Assembly (NCBI GenBank): GCA_050012855.1
Contig: JBEKGJ010000021.1
Coordinates: 1-64,000 of the forward strand
Source of the DNA: JAJXZJ01 sp050012855
GTDB taxonomy: Bacteria > Verrucomicrobiota > Verrucomicrobiia > Limisphaerales > J093
Direction of reading: 5' to 3'
DNA: 64,000 nt
The notes beneath the pieces are model-generated. The model saw only the letters and a program-made list of their open reading frames with translations, did no database searches and had not been told where the DNA came from. The stretch's first letter is position 1; the number at the start of each line of letters is the position of its first letter. A program made the position numbers and the translations under genes. This document shows positions 20,601 through 28,417 of this stretch, piece after piece.

Positions 20601-21131
20601 CTGGGCGTGGAGGGTGACCGAGCCGTTCGCCGACGCCATGCTCAGCACCATGGTCACATTGGTGCTTTTGATTGGCGGATTGGGCACGTCGTCCACGAAG
20701 TACTTGTTAATGCCCTTGGTGATGATCAGGTCGCTGGCGGACATGGCGAAGCCGTAGCCGGCGAGGCTCTGGGCATTGGCCGGCGTGCCGGGGATCCAGG
20801 CCACTACCGCATAGGCATACGGGCCATTGACGCTCGCGTCCGCGCGGAACTCGATGGTCCTTCCGTCCTGCAAGGTGAAGGCCTGGGAGGTCTTGGTGCT
20901 GGCGACGAATAGCGACTGGCCGGCGGGCGGCAGGTTGAACGTGTACTGCCCGTTGGCCTGCACCGGCAGGCCGAGGCCGGCGACGAAAGTGAAATCCTGC
21001 CAGCCAGTCCGGGTGGCCGCGTTGAAGTCGTCCAGCAACGTCCCCCAGGCGGGGGCGACCAGGAGCAGGGCGAGCAGCATTGGCCACGGCCAGCGGGGGA
21101 GAGTTCGGGCGGAAACAACAGGATGATTCAT
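17661..21131 (-). CDS. Large secreted multidomain protein with tandem duplicated domain and PA14-like domain
   Basis: 1156 residues. A signal peptide (PMLLALLLVAPAWG) is followed by two tandem copies of a ~220-residue module (residues 32-251 and 252-~470), each starting LDDFNAATR-GWQDFTFVAG and ending near YCYENWSAGSPQD-Y-A-FDNAIV; they look like beta-sandwich, concanavalin-type domains. Next come an Ig-like stretch (~480-575), a carbohydrate-binding-like module starting IELEDYNFNGGQF (~580-790), a second Ig-like stretch (~795-880), and a PA14-like domain (FAIEALTYLDLPAGPQTFG to YQTAGDSYLQWYS, ~985-1090). The end (SWTTETGATVN...NRFYRIS) resembles a tail seen on other secreted proteins here. 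Probable extracellular polysaccharide binding; no catalytic centre recognised. It is divergent from the GH38-like gene. Confidence 0.8.
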   Translation of the reverse strand: MNHPVVSARTLPRWPWPMLLALLLVAPAWGTLLDDFNAATRTGWQDFTFVAGLGLPVQANGQYTFNLPPAGQSLFVASTKTSQAFTLQDGRTIEFRADASVNGPYAYAVVAWIPGTPANAQSLAGYGFAMSASDLIITKGINKYFVDDVPNPPIKSTNVTMVLSMASANGSVTLHAQVLDKDSNNAVIYDRTVVDTAAADPMKSGTDNPAAPYLGSGYYTLYCYENWSAGSPQDSYQAVFDNAIVYVTDTTILDDFNAATRSGWQDFTFVAGLGLPVQANGDYTFDLPPAGQSLFVASTKITRSFDLTEGNRLELRVDALSVNGGYAYAVLAWIPGTPANAQALAGYAFAMSTTDLLITKGINKYFVDDTPSPPVKNTNVTMVLTMTVANGLVTLEARVLDKDNNNAVLYDRTVVDTPAADPMNSGSDSPAAPYLGSGYYTLYCYENWSAGSPQDLYEAIFDNAIVAAPPVVGNTPAVISQVQPAVGANFLPAAASVSFQVTDDKALIDTNIAVVLNGTAYTTANGLVLTGTGTNRTASFSGLAANANYVGSVQVVDSDGATTTSPLLFDTFLASDVVIELEDYNFNGGQFINNPVPIAEGTGPTGTSYADQTGVETVDYADTRTDFANTPYRPNDTIKMQHSLDNVRAKFTAAGGTAANVFDYDVDSILAGQWLNYTRTFPAGSYTAYLREALANMQNAEVDLQLVTSDATSPNQSTQNLGAFLGTLTGFQYRNFPLTDGFGNPVVLKLSGTQTLRLAQATTDASDGGAYQNYFILVPATNTGTQRPIISSLSPPAGAVVSTVAPVINLTIQNRDTTLVASSIVLTLNGTVVTPTITNLTSGATVSYVLAPLPASGATNNARLVFSDSGGSLQTNDWSFVITYLGLDPTYRQAGSGQTRGMNVRLVEADQGTALDNSLDVANQQLATPPGIPAVLSANITDQMLNYTHLPLPAASAYFPYTANFPGIDPNIQPGPNYFAIEALTYLDLPAGPQTFGVYSDDGFELTAGSSFTDASPLILGAKSGGTYNGTFDFVVPTAGLYPFRLVYYQTAGDSYLQWYSVDRTSGTRTLINDPTAANAIHAYATLSAPPAVVLQSVAKLGDSWTTETGATVNMTGKTITLPAPSGNRFYRISSTTAYTFSGIQISGANLVLTFQ

Positions 21132-21367
21132 GGATGCTTACTCCTTCCTTGATGCGCTGCGGCGCGGATTGACGGATCCGGCAGCCGGTTGGGGATGGGA
21201 ACACGCACCCTCACCGCAGCAAGACTCCAAGGTTAACTGCGCTTGTTTCATTGATTCGGGCTACTTTCCGAGTGTAGCGCGATCCACCGGGGCGTCAACT
21301 GCATTTCCGGCGCGATTTCCAGCGCGGTACCCATCCCCGCCAGATTCGGCTGGCCGGGCGTGAAACA

Positions 21368-23971
21368 ATGCGCTTTGATTCGCCCGCCATGTTGCCTCCG
21401 CCCCGGCCCATCCTGCGTCGCCGCCGGGCGCGAACTCTGCCCGGCATCCCGGCGGTGCTCCGCCTGGTGGCGGCGGTGATCGCCGGCCTGTCCCTCCACT
21501 CCCACGCCACTGACTTTGCGGACTGGACCGTCTTCATCGCCAATGACACCTGTCCCGATTACACTTGGGGCGAGACGGAGGCCAGGACCCGCCGGAACTT
21601 CGCCGAATTGGTCCGGTCGCATCTGGACGAGATGAACCGCACCGACGGGCAGCCGCCGGCGAACCGCGACCATTACAACATGGCGGTGACGCAGGAGGCG
21701 CTTTGTTTTGTCGAGGCGTTTCCCGAGCGGAAGGCGGAGTTGATTCGCCGGATTCAGGAGGGGCGTGTGCTGGTCAGCCCGTTTTTGTGCAACACGCTGT
21801 GGGGCGCGCAGAACCCGGAAGCGTTCCTCCGCAGCCTGTACCCGGCCCGGCGGCTCGAACGCGCCTGGCACATCCCCATCGCCGTGGCCCATCACATCGA
21901 ATGTCCCTCGCTGCCGTGGGGCGCGGCCACGATCCTCGCCGGGTGCGGAGTGCGCTGGGTGAATGTGCCGTTCTACGACTTCGATTCGACCTTCAGCCAG
22001 CTTCGCGTTCCGCCGGCTTTCTGGCTCGAAGGACCGGACGGCAGCCGGGTGCGCGTGCTTTTGGATGCGTTCGCCTCGAAAACGGCGAGCTATGCCCAGG
22101 GCGCCCACCTCCTCGGCAAACCCGCGGCCATCACCAACGAATGGCTCCCCCATTACGCCCAACTGGGCACCGCCTGGCCTTTGAAGACCGTCCTGGCGAG
22201 CGGCACCCACAGCGACACCCACGCCGAGAGCGCGGGGCAGAGTCGCGGCTTTGCTGAGGCGATCACCGCGTACAACGCCGGCCCGCCGCCGCGGCCGCGA
22301 TTGGTCAATGCCACGCTGGCCGATTTCTTCCGGGTCGTGGACGCCGCCGAGGCGGAACACCCGTTTCTGCCGGTGCAACGCGGCTGTTTTGGGCATTCCT
22401 GGGAGCTGTGGCCGGTGGCCCTCGCCGCTGAAGCCGCCGCCGCGCGCCGGAATGGCCGTGATTTTCTGGCGGCCGAAACGCTTCTGGCCGCGGCCTGCTG
22501 GCCCGCGCCGCGCCTTGCCGCAGCCTCCCAGCCCGACCGCGAGCGCGCCGAATGGTGCTGGGCGATGCTGGGCGACCATGCCTGGAACGGGACCGACGAC
22601 GCGAACCGCCGCGAGAATGCACGCCTGCGCCATGCGTGGAACAGCGAGTTGGCGGCCCTGACTCAGAGCCTGCGGGCCCGGGCCGAAGCCGCGCTCGGTT
22701 CAACCGCCGCGCCCGACGCGGTGACGTTGTTCAACCCGCTCAGTCTTCCGCGCGCCGGTCTGGTGGCGTTGGCACCAGCGGACAATGATACCGCCGTGTG
22801 GCGGGGGCGCGACCAACTGCCGGCGCAGATCGTGAGCGTGGACGGCCAACGCGAATTCTGTTTCGTTTCCCCCCGGGTGGCCGGTTTGGCGGCGGTGCAA
22901 CTCCGATTGAAACGGTCCGCCGCGGCGGCGGGGCGGCCGGGACCTTTTCACGCCAGCGACACCCGCCTCGACGGTCCGTTCTATTCCCTGGCCGTGGACC
23001 TGGAGCATGGCGGGCTGCGCAGCCTCATCCGAAAGCCGGCGGGCGTGGAACTGCTCGCGCCCCGCGCGCGTCGCTCGCTCGGTCAGACCATCTTCTGGGA
23101 CGGCCGGGAGCACACGCTGACCAACGTCCGCTCCCGACTGGTGGCCGTGGGACCGGTCCTGGCCCGATTGAGAATCACCGGCGAGACGGGCGGGCTTCGC
23201 GTCACCAACTTTGTCACGCTCTACGCGCAGTTGGACCAGGTGGATTTCGATGTCTGGATCCACAAGCCGGTGACGACCGTTGAACAACGGTTGGTCCACG
23301 TTTTCCCGGTGGTGCGGGAGGACGCCGTCGTGCGGATCGAAACGCCCGCCGCGGTCGTGCGGCCGTACCCGCAGCCGCGCGGCGACCTGCTGCCGGGAGC
23401 CGATCCCCGCCGTTTCGCGGTGCAGGGTTTCGTGGACGCCTCCACCGCCGCCGCTGGCGTCACCGTCGCGCCCCTTGAGGCGTTCGCGTTGCGGATGGAT
23501 TTGGAACCGTTCTCCTTCGAGGCGCTCGGCAACGACCAGGACTACAAGGAAGTCTCTCCCGACCAGGGAGGCGTCGCCGAATTCCGTTTCCGCTACGTCG
23601 TTTGCGGTCACGCGGGCGGCTACCAGCAGGCGGACGCCGTGGCCTGGAGCCGTGCGGTGGCGACACCCTGGTTGGTACTCTCCGGTCGCGAGCTTCGTCA
23701 GCCGGCCCCGGCCCCGCCGGTAGTTGATCCCCGCCGGGCGGTGGCGACGTGCTTCAAGCCGGCCGACGGAGCGGGCGATGGCAGCGTCATCCTGCGGCTG
23801 TGGGAGATCGCCGGTCAAACCGGTCCAACCCGCATCCAGGTGCCGGGCTGTCGGCGCGCGTGGCGGACCGACTTGCTGGAGCGGGACCTGGGAGAACTGC
23901 CCGTTCGCCGCGGCGTGGTGGAATTGGACCTCAACGCATACGGGCTGGCCAGCGCGCGCCTGTTGCAGTAG
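21368..23971 (+). CDS. GH38-like (alpha-mannosidase-type) secreted protein
   Basis: 867 residues. The N-terminus has a basic run RRRRARTLPGIPAVLR and a hydrophobic stretch ending SLHSHA, a likely signal peptide; an ATG at 21389 is an alternative start. The N-terminal domain begins DWTVFIANDTCPDYTWGETE and continues with LVSPFLCNTLWGAQNPEAF and HHIECPSLPWGAATILAGCG, the pattern of glycoside hydrolase family 38 N-terminal domains, though the usual HxDxGW start is replaced by NDTCPDYTW. The C-terminal ~450 residues look like the beta-rich domain of that family (LFNPLSLPRAGLV; DGPFYSLAVDLEHGGLRSL). It probably acts on mannose-containing glycans, but the changed motif leaves activity open. The SDR gene follows 13 bases later. 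Confidence 0.75.
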   Translation: MRFDSPAMLPPPRPILRRRRARTLPGIPAVLRLVAAVIAGLSLHSHATDFADWTVFIANDTCPDYTWGETEARTRRNFAELVRSHLDEMNRTDGQPPANRDHYNMAVTQEALCFVEAFPERKAELIRRIQEGRVLVSPFLCNTLWGAQNPEAFLRSLYPARRLERAWHIPIAVAHHIECPSLPWGAATILAGCGVRWVNVPFYDFDSTFSQLRVPPAFWLEGPDGSRVRVLLDAFASKTASYAQGAHLLGKPAAITNEWLPHYAQLGTAWPLKTVLASGTHSDTHAESAGQSRGFAEAITAYNAGPPPRPRLVNATLADFFRVVDAAEAEHPFLPVQRGCFGHSWELWPVALAAEAAAARRNGRDFLAAETLLAAACWPAPRLAAASQPDRERAEWCWAMLGDHAWNGTDDANRRENARLRHAWNSELAALTQSLRARAEAALGSTAAPDAVTLFNPLSLPRAGLVALAPADNDTAVWRGRDQLPAQIVSVDGQREFCFVSPRVAGLAAVQLRLKRSAAAAGRPGPFHASDTRLDGPFYSLAVDLEHGGLRSLIRKPAGVELLAPRARRSLGQTIFWDGREHTLTNVRSRLVAVGPVLARLRITGETGGLRVTNFVTLYAQLDQVDFDVWIHKPVTTVEQRLVHVFPVVREDAVVRIETPAAVVRPYPQPRGDLLPGADPRRFAVQGFVDASTAAAGVTVAPLEAFALRMDLEPFSFEALGNDQDYKEVSPDQGGVAEFRFRYVVCGHAGGYQQADAVAWSRAVATPWLVLSGRELRQPAPAPPVVDPRRAVATCFKPADGAGDGSVILRLWEIAGQTGPTRIQVPGCRRAWRTDLLERDLGELPVRRGVVELDLNAYGLASARLLQ

Positions 23972-23984
23972 CCTGCGCGGCGCG

Positions 23985-24812
23985 ATGGAGCCGGACTTGC
24001 GGGAAAAAGTCGTTTTGATCACCGGCGCTTCGGGCGGTATCGGCAGTGCGACGGCACGTGCCTTTGCCGCCGAAGGCGCGCGTCTGGTTTTACATGCCCA
24101 CCGCCAACGGGCGCAGGCGGAGGCGCTGGCCCGCGAACTCGCCGGCACGGAATCGCTCGTCGTGGCCGCCGACTTGCGCCGGCCGGCCGAAGTGGCCCGG
24201 GTGTTCGCCGCGGCGGTCCGGCGCTTTGGCCGGGTGGACACGCTGGTGGCCAATGCCGGGGCGTGGGAAACGCGTGACGTGCCGCTGGAAACCATGTCGC
24301 TGGCGCAGTGGAACCGGACCCTGGCAACGGTGGCGACCTCCGCGTTCCTTTGTCTGCGGGAGTTTTTTCACCAGGTCCGGCGTCAACGGCGGGGCAATGC
24401 GGTGCTGGTGGGCTCAACCGCCGCGGTGTTTGGCGAAGCGGGTCACGCGGATTACGCCGCGGCCAAAGCGGCGCTGGCCTTTGGCCTGACCCGCACGCTC
24501 AAGAACGAAATCGCCCGCCTGGCGCCAGCGGCCCGCGGTTATGGCGGCGGCCGCGTGAACTGCGTCTGTCCGGGGTGGACCATCGTGCCGCGCAATGCGG
24601 CGAAACTGGGGGACGTGGCCACGGTGCGGCGGGTGGTGGCGACGATGGCCCTGCCGAAGCTGGCGCGCCCGGAGGACGTTGCGAACGCCATCGTCTTCCT
24701 TGCTTCGGACCGTTTGGCGGGTCACGTTACCGGGCAGACGATGGTCGTCGCGGGCGGCATGGAAGGCCGCTGGTTGTGGCAGCCGGCGGAAATTGACGTG
24801 TCGGTTGCCTGA
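23985..24812 (+). CDS. Short-chain dehydrogenase/reductase
   Basis: 275 residues from MEPDLREKVVLITGASGG at 23985; the longer open frame upstream overlaps the GH38-like gene and is spurious. Classical SDR motifs are present: TGASGGIG for the nucleotide (~15-22), NAG near residue 92, catalytic Ser in VGSTAAVFGE and the YxxxK pair in YAAAKAAL (~160). The C-terminal GHVTGQTMVVAGG is typical of FabG-like members. It reduces or oxidises a ketone/alcohol with NAD(P); the substrate is unknown. Tight spacing after the GH38-like gene suggests one operon, and the kup frame opens 6 bases later. Confidence 0.9.
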   Translation: MEPDLREKVVLITGASGGIGSATARAFAAEGARLVLHAHRQRAQAEALARELAGTESLVVAADLRRPAEVARVFAAAVRRFGRVDTLVANAGAWETRDVPLETMSLAQWNRTLATVATSAFLCLREFFHQVRRQRRGNAVLVGSTAAVFGEAGHADYAAAKAALAFGLTRTLKNEIARLAPAARGYGGGRVNCVCPGWTIVPRNAAKLGDVATVRRVVATMALPKLARPEDVANAIVFLASDRLAGHVTGQTMVVAGGMEGRWLWQPAEIDVSVA

Positions 24813-24892
24813 CCTCCTTGCCGCATGAAACCAAAGAACGACCTCCTTCGCAGGCGTGTGGCTGCGCCTTGCCCACGGGCCTTGGAATCACC

Positions 24893-26785
24893 GTGAACTC
24901 GGACGCGCCTTCCAACCCGCAAAGCCGCCGTTACCAGTTTGGCCTGGTCATCGGCGCGCTCGGCGTGGTCTATGGCGACATTGGCACCAGCCCGCTCTAC
25001 GCCTTGCGGCAGTGTTTCAGCAGCGCTTATGGCATCGCGCCCACTCGTGAAAACCTGCTGGGTCTGGTTTCGCTCATTCTGTGGTCGGTGTTCTTGATCG
25101 TCTCCATCAAGTACCTCACGTTCATTCTGCGGGCGAACAACAACGGGGAAGGGGGCATCCTGGCGTTGTTGTCGCTCGTGGTCCGGGATCGCGAGTCCCG
25201 CGGCAAGCGGGGCGCCGCCCTGCTGGTGATGGGCGTTTTCGGCGCCGCGCTGCTTTACGGCGACGGTGTCATTACGCCGGCGATCTCCGTGCTGAGCGCG
25301 GTGGAAGGATTGAACGTCGCCACCAATCTCTTCGAACCTTACATCCTGCCGTTGACCGTGATTGTGCTCCTGGGGCTTTTTTATTTCCAGCATAGCGGTA
25401 CGGCGTCGGTCGGGAGCGTGTTCGGGCCGGTGATGGTTCTCTGGTTTGTGACGCTGGGCGTGCTGGGCGTCCGGGGCATCCTGCAGGCTCCGCAGGTCTT
25501 GCTGGCCTTGAATCCCTGGCATGGCGTCCGGTTCCTCCTGCAGCACGGGATGGGTGGTTTCATGGTGATGGGCGCGGTTGTGCTGGCGGTCACCGGCGCG
25601 GAGGCGCTGTACGCCGACATGGGGCATTTCGGCGCGCGGCCGATCCGCCGGGCCTGGTGGTGTATCGTCCTGCCCGGCTTGATGCTGAATTATCTGGGGC
25701 AGGGCGCGTTGGTGCTCGCCGACCCGGCCACGACCGTGAATCCGTTTTACCAACTGGCGCCGACCTGGGGCGTTTATCCGCTGGTGGTGTTGGCCACGGC
25801 GGCCACGGTGATCGCCTCGCAGGCGCTGATTTCGGGGACGTTTTCGCTGACCATGCAGGCCATCCAGTTGGGTTATTTCCCGCGCCTGGCGGTCCAGCAC
25901 ACCTCCTCGGCCGAACGCGGACAGGTTTATGTGCCGCGGGTGAATCACACCTTGGCGGTCGTGTGTGTTGCCTTGGTCCTGGGCTTCGGTTCGTCCACTC
26001 GCCTGGCAGCGGCCTACGGTGTCGCCGTCACCATGACGATGGTCATCACCAGCGTGCTGTTCTATTTTGCGGCGCGGCGGATCTGGGGTTGGAGCGTGCT
26101 CAAGGCCGGGGCACTGTGCGCGTGCTTCCTGGCGCTCGAACTCACCTTCTGCCTCGCCAATCTGCTGAAGGTGGCCCACGGCGGCTGGGTGCCGCTGGTG
26201 ATCGGCGGAGTGGTCTATGCGATGATGTCCACCTGGCAGAAGGGGCGCGGCATCCTGCGCGAGCGGTTGCAGGCCGCCAGTCTGCCGCTGGACATCTTCC
26301 TGGCGGAGATGGCGCAGATCTCCACGCTCCGGGTGCCGGGCACCGCGGTATTCCTGGCCGGCAACCTGCAAGGAACGCCACTCGCCCTGCTGCACAATCT
26401 CAAACACAACAAAGTCCTCCATGAGCGGGTCATCCTCCTGACCGTGCGTGTCCACGAGACCGCGCATGTCACCGTCACCGAACGGGTCAATGTCGAACCG
26501 CTGACCTGCGGGTTCTGCCGGGTCACCGGGCATTATGGATTCATGGACGAACCCGACGTGCTGCTGCTGCTGCGCGCCTGCGAGGCGCAGGGCGTGGCCT
26601 TCCGGCCGCAGGAAACCACTTTCTTCCTGAGCAGCGAAACGATCATCCCGAAGCGCCGCGGCGCCATGTCGCACTGGCGCGAGGAACTCTTCGCCCTGAT
26701 GGCCCGCAACGCCCAGCGCGCCACTGCGTTCTTCCGCCTGCCGGCCAACCGCGTGGTCGAACTTGGCATGCAAATCGAGCTGTGA
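24893..26785 (+). CDS. kup: Potassium uptake protein Kup/Trk-type (KUP family)
   Basis: Low-affinity K+/H+ symporter in the inner membrane. Twelve hydrophobic segments fill the first ~430 residues, starting with the family hallmark GVVYGDIGTSPLYALRQCF and including LLYGDGVITPAISVLSAVEG near residue 125 and GAEALYADMGHFG near 240; the C-terminal ~200 residues are cytoplasmic. The frame opens at a TTG (24818), but the GTG at 24893 gives an N-terminus of about 17 residues before the hallmark, like other Kup proteins, and about 630 residues overall. Start choice is uncertain. Downstream of the SDR gene on the same strand. Confidence 0.93.
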   Translation: MNSDAPSNPQSRRYQFGLVIGALGVVYGDIGTSPLYALRQCFSSAYGIAPTRENLLGLVSLILWSVFLIVSIKYLTFILRANNNGEGGILALLSLVVRDRESRGKRGAALLVMGVFGAALLYGDGVITPAISVLSAVEGLNVATNLFEPYILPLTVIVLLGLFYFQHSGTASVGSVFGPVMVLWFVTLGVLGVRGILQAPQVLLALNPWHGVRFLLQHGMGGFMVMGAVVLAVTGAEALYADMGHFGARPIRRAWWCIVLPGLMLNYLGQGALVLADPATTVNPFYQLAPTWGVYPLVVLATAATVIASQALISGTFSLTMQAIQLGYFPRLAVQHTSSAERGQVYVPRVNHTLAVVCVALVLGFGSSTRLAAAYGVAVTMTMVITSVLFYFAARRIWGWSVLKAGALCACFLALELTFCLANLLKVAHGGWVPLVIGGVVYAMMSTWQKGRGILRERLQAASLPLDIFLAEMAQISTLRVPGTAVFLAGNLQGTPLALLHNLKHNKVLHERVILLTVRVHETAHVTVTERVNVEPLTCGFCRVTGHYGFMDEPDVLLLLRACEAQGVAFRPQETTFFLSSETIIPKRRGAMSHWREELFALMARNAQRATAFFRLPANRVVELGMQIEL

Positions 26786-26837
26786 CGAGGGGCCTCCCCG
26801 CCTTTACAAATGGCGTGTTTGGCCTAACCTCCGATCG

Positions 26838-27617
26838 ATGAAAAAGCGCGTCATCGTGATCGTCCTGGCGGTCCTGGTGTTATTGCTGGCCGTGGCCGTG
26901 GCCCTCCCGCTCATCTTCATCAATCCGCTGGTCAAGAAAGCCGTGGAGACGGTCGGTCCGAAAGTCGCGAAGGTGGAGATGAAACTCGATGGAGCCAACA
27001 TCTCGCTCCTCTCCGGCACGGGCACGCTAAGGGGTTTGTTCGTCGGCAACCCCGCAGGCTACAAGCAGCCGTCCGCTTTCCAGGCCAGGGAGATCGCCCT
27101 TGACATAAAACCGTCGTCGCTGTTCTTGGAAAAGATTGTCGTGCGCGCCATCCGCATCGCCAGCCCCGACATCACGTTCGAGGGCGGCCCGCAGGACAAC
27201 AACTTCACCAAAATCCTGGCGAATGTGCAGTCGTTCACGGGCGGTTCGGCGGCCGGCGGGAAAAGCGCTGGCGGCCCCTCAAAGAAGCTGCAAGTGGATG
27301 AGTTCACGATCACCGGGGCGAAGGTGACCGCGAGCACCCTCTTCTCCGGTGGCCAGCCGATCACGCTGACGTTGCCGGAAATCCACTTGGCCAACCTCGG
27401 GACCGGATCGGAAGGCATCACGGTGTCGGACTTGGCGGCCAAGCTGCTTAATGAGGTTTCCGAAAAAACCGTGGCGGCGATCGGACAGTCGGTCAGCAAG
27501 CTCGGCGCGGCGGTCGTGGACTCCGCCGGCAAGGCCGCCGGCGATGCCGTCGGCACGGCGACCAAGAGCGTGGGTGACGTGACCAAGGGCCTCGGCGGTC
27601 TGCTCAAGAAGAAGTAA
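26838..27617 (+). CDS. AsmA-like (DUF748-type) membrane-anchored protein
   Basis: 259 residues. The MKKRVIVIVLAVLVLLLAVA start at 26838 is a single N-terminal membrane anchor. It is followed by a domain with the pattern seen in AsmA/DUF748-type proteins: VEMKLDGANISLLSGTGTLR, LFVGNPAGYKQPSAFQAREI, LDIKPSSLFLEKIVVRAI, and an Ala/Gly/Lys-rich tail ending GLGGLLKKK. These proteins are thought to act in envelope lipid homeostasis; that is family knowledge, not shown here. It follows kup by 52 bases. Notably, the next gene continues in the same reading frame right after this TAA stop. Confidence 0.8.
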   Translation: MKKRVIVIVLAVLVLLLAVAVALPLIFINPLVKKAVETVGPKVAKVEMKLDGANISLLSGTGTLRGLFVGNPAGYKQPSAFQAREIALDIKPSSLFLEKIVVRAIRIASPDITFEGGPQDNNFTKILANVQSFTGGSAAGGKSAGGPSKKLQVDEFTITGAKVTASTLFSGGQPITLTLPEIHLANLGTGSEGITVSDLAAKLLNEVSEKTVAAIGQSVSKLGAAVVDSAGKAAGDAVGTATKSVGDVTKGLGGLLKKK

Positions 27618-27632
27618 CCGGCGGCTCTCTCC

Positions 27633-28037
27633 GTGCAGGACATTGCCGCCAAACTGAAGGTGAAACCCGGCAATGTTCACGTGTGGTTCTCTTCCACGGG
27701 CAAAACGGTCAAGGAGATCAAAAAGCTCGCCCCTGGTAAATATGGATGGTCCGGCACCGCAGCACCCGTTACCGGGCCTGCAGCAGCAGCGAAAGCGGAA
27801 GAACCCAAGGCACAGAAGCCGGCGGCGCGAAAAATTAGGGCAAAGAAGTCTGGCGCGACGAAGGATGCCGTCATTGAACTGGTCAAGGGAGCCGGGAAGG
27901 CGGGTATCACGGTCAAGGAAATCGCGATCAAGCTCGGCGTCAAACCCCAGGGCGTTTACGTGTGGTTCGGCAGCACCGGCAAAAAGGTCAAAGAAATCAA
28001 AAAGGTGAAGCCGGCCACGTACGCGTGGGTGGGTTGA
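27633..28037 (+). CDS. Small basic protein with two helix-turn-helix-like repeats
   Basis: 134 residues if started at the GTG at 27633. It has two copies of a ~40-residue unit: VQDIAAKLKVKPGNVHVWFS (residues 1-20) followed by STGKTVKEIKKLAPGKYGW, and ITVKEIAIKLGVKPQGVYVW (about 92-111) followed by STGKKVKEIKKVKPATYAW. A Lys/Ala/Pro-rich linker joins them. The unit looks like a DNA-binding helix-turn-helix, and the VHVWF-STGK-VK-IKK end is reminiscent of a homeodomain third helix. There is no ribosome-binding site. The frame is continuous with the AsmA-like gene apart from its stop, so the N-terminus may be missing. A fragment of the same family lies at 31713-31853. Function unknown; chromosomal DNA binding is a guess. 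Confidence 0.6.
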   Translation: MQDIAAKLKVKPGNVHVWFSSTGKTVKEIKKLAPGKYGWSGTAAPVTGPAAAAKAEEPKAQKPAARKIRAKKSGATKDAVIELVKGAGKAGITVKEIAIKLGVKPQGVYVWFGSTGKKVKEIKKVKPATYAWVG

Positions 28038-28417
28038 TCGGTGAATCCGCCACCAAGGAATCCAACGCCGTCGTTGGTTTCGGAATCTCCCTGATCGTCC
28101 GTTGATTTTCAGCGGCGGTCAGGGTTTCCTTATCCGGCACGGGACGGTCACCCTTTTTGCCGCCCTATCCGGACGGAAAAATCCTGAGCCGCACGGCGGA
28201 GCAACACACCCACAAGGAATGACTGGCGTTCCTCCGGATGATCGACCGCGCAACCCCTTCCGGGCTGGCGTCCGCGTAGAAGCTGAAGCCACGCACCGAT
28301 GGCATCGTGAGCCTCATTACGGTGAGCCCCGGAGGCTGTCCAAGGGAAGGGGCCCTTTCGATTCCTTGTCCCCTTTTTCGGTTGGCGGGGATTGAGAGGT
28401 AAAGGACATTGCGCGTT
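28038..28417. other. Intergenic stretch before the sigma-factor fusion
   Basis: No gene is supported. A small hairpin CCAACG-CCGT-CGTTGG at 28062-28077, followed by TTT, may be a weak terminator for the small repeat protein. A GAGAGG/AAAGGA stretch at 28394-28406 is the likely ribosome-binding site of the next gene. Confidence 0.5.

Noticed and set aside
24722..26773. 683-residue open frame antisense to kup
   Set aside because: Product is Gln/His/Arg-rich without any domain, while the plus strand encodes a clear KUP transporter.
27633..28037. True eukaryotic-type homeodomain in the small repeat protein
   Set aside because: Similarity is limited to the V-VWF----K-K--KK spacing of one helix; the invariant Asn of homeodomains is absent. 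A bacterial helix-turn-helix is the simpler reading.
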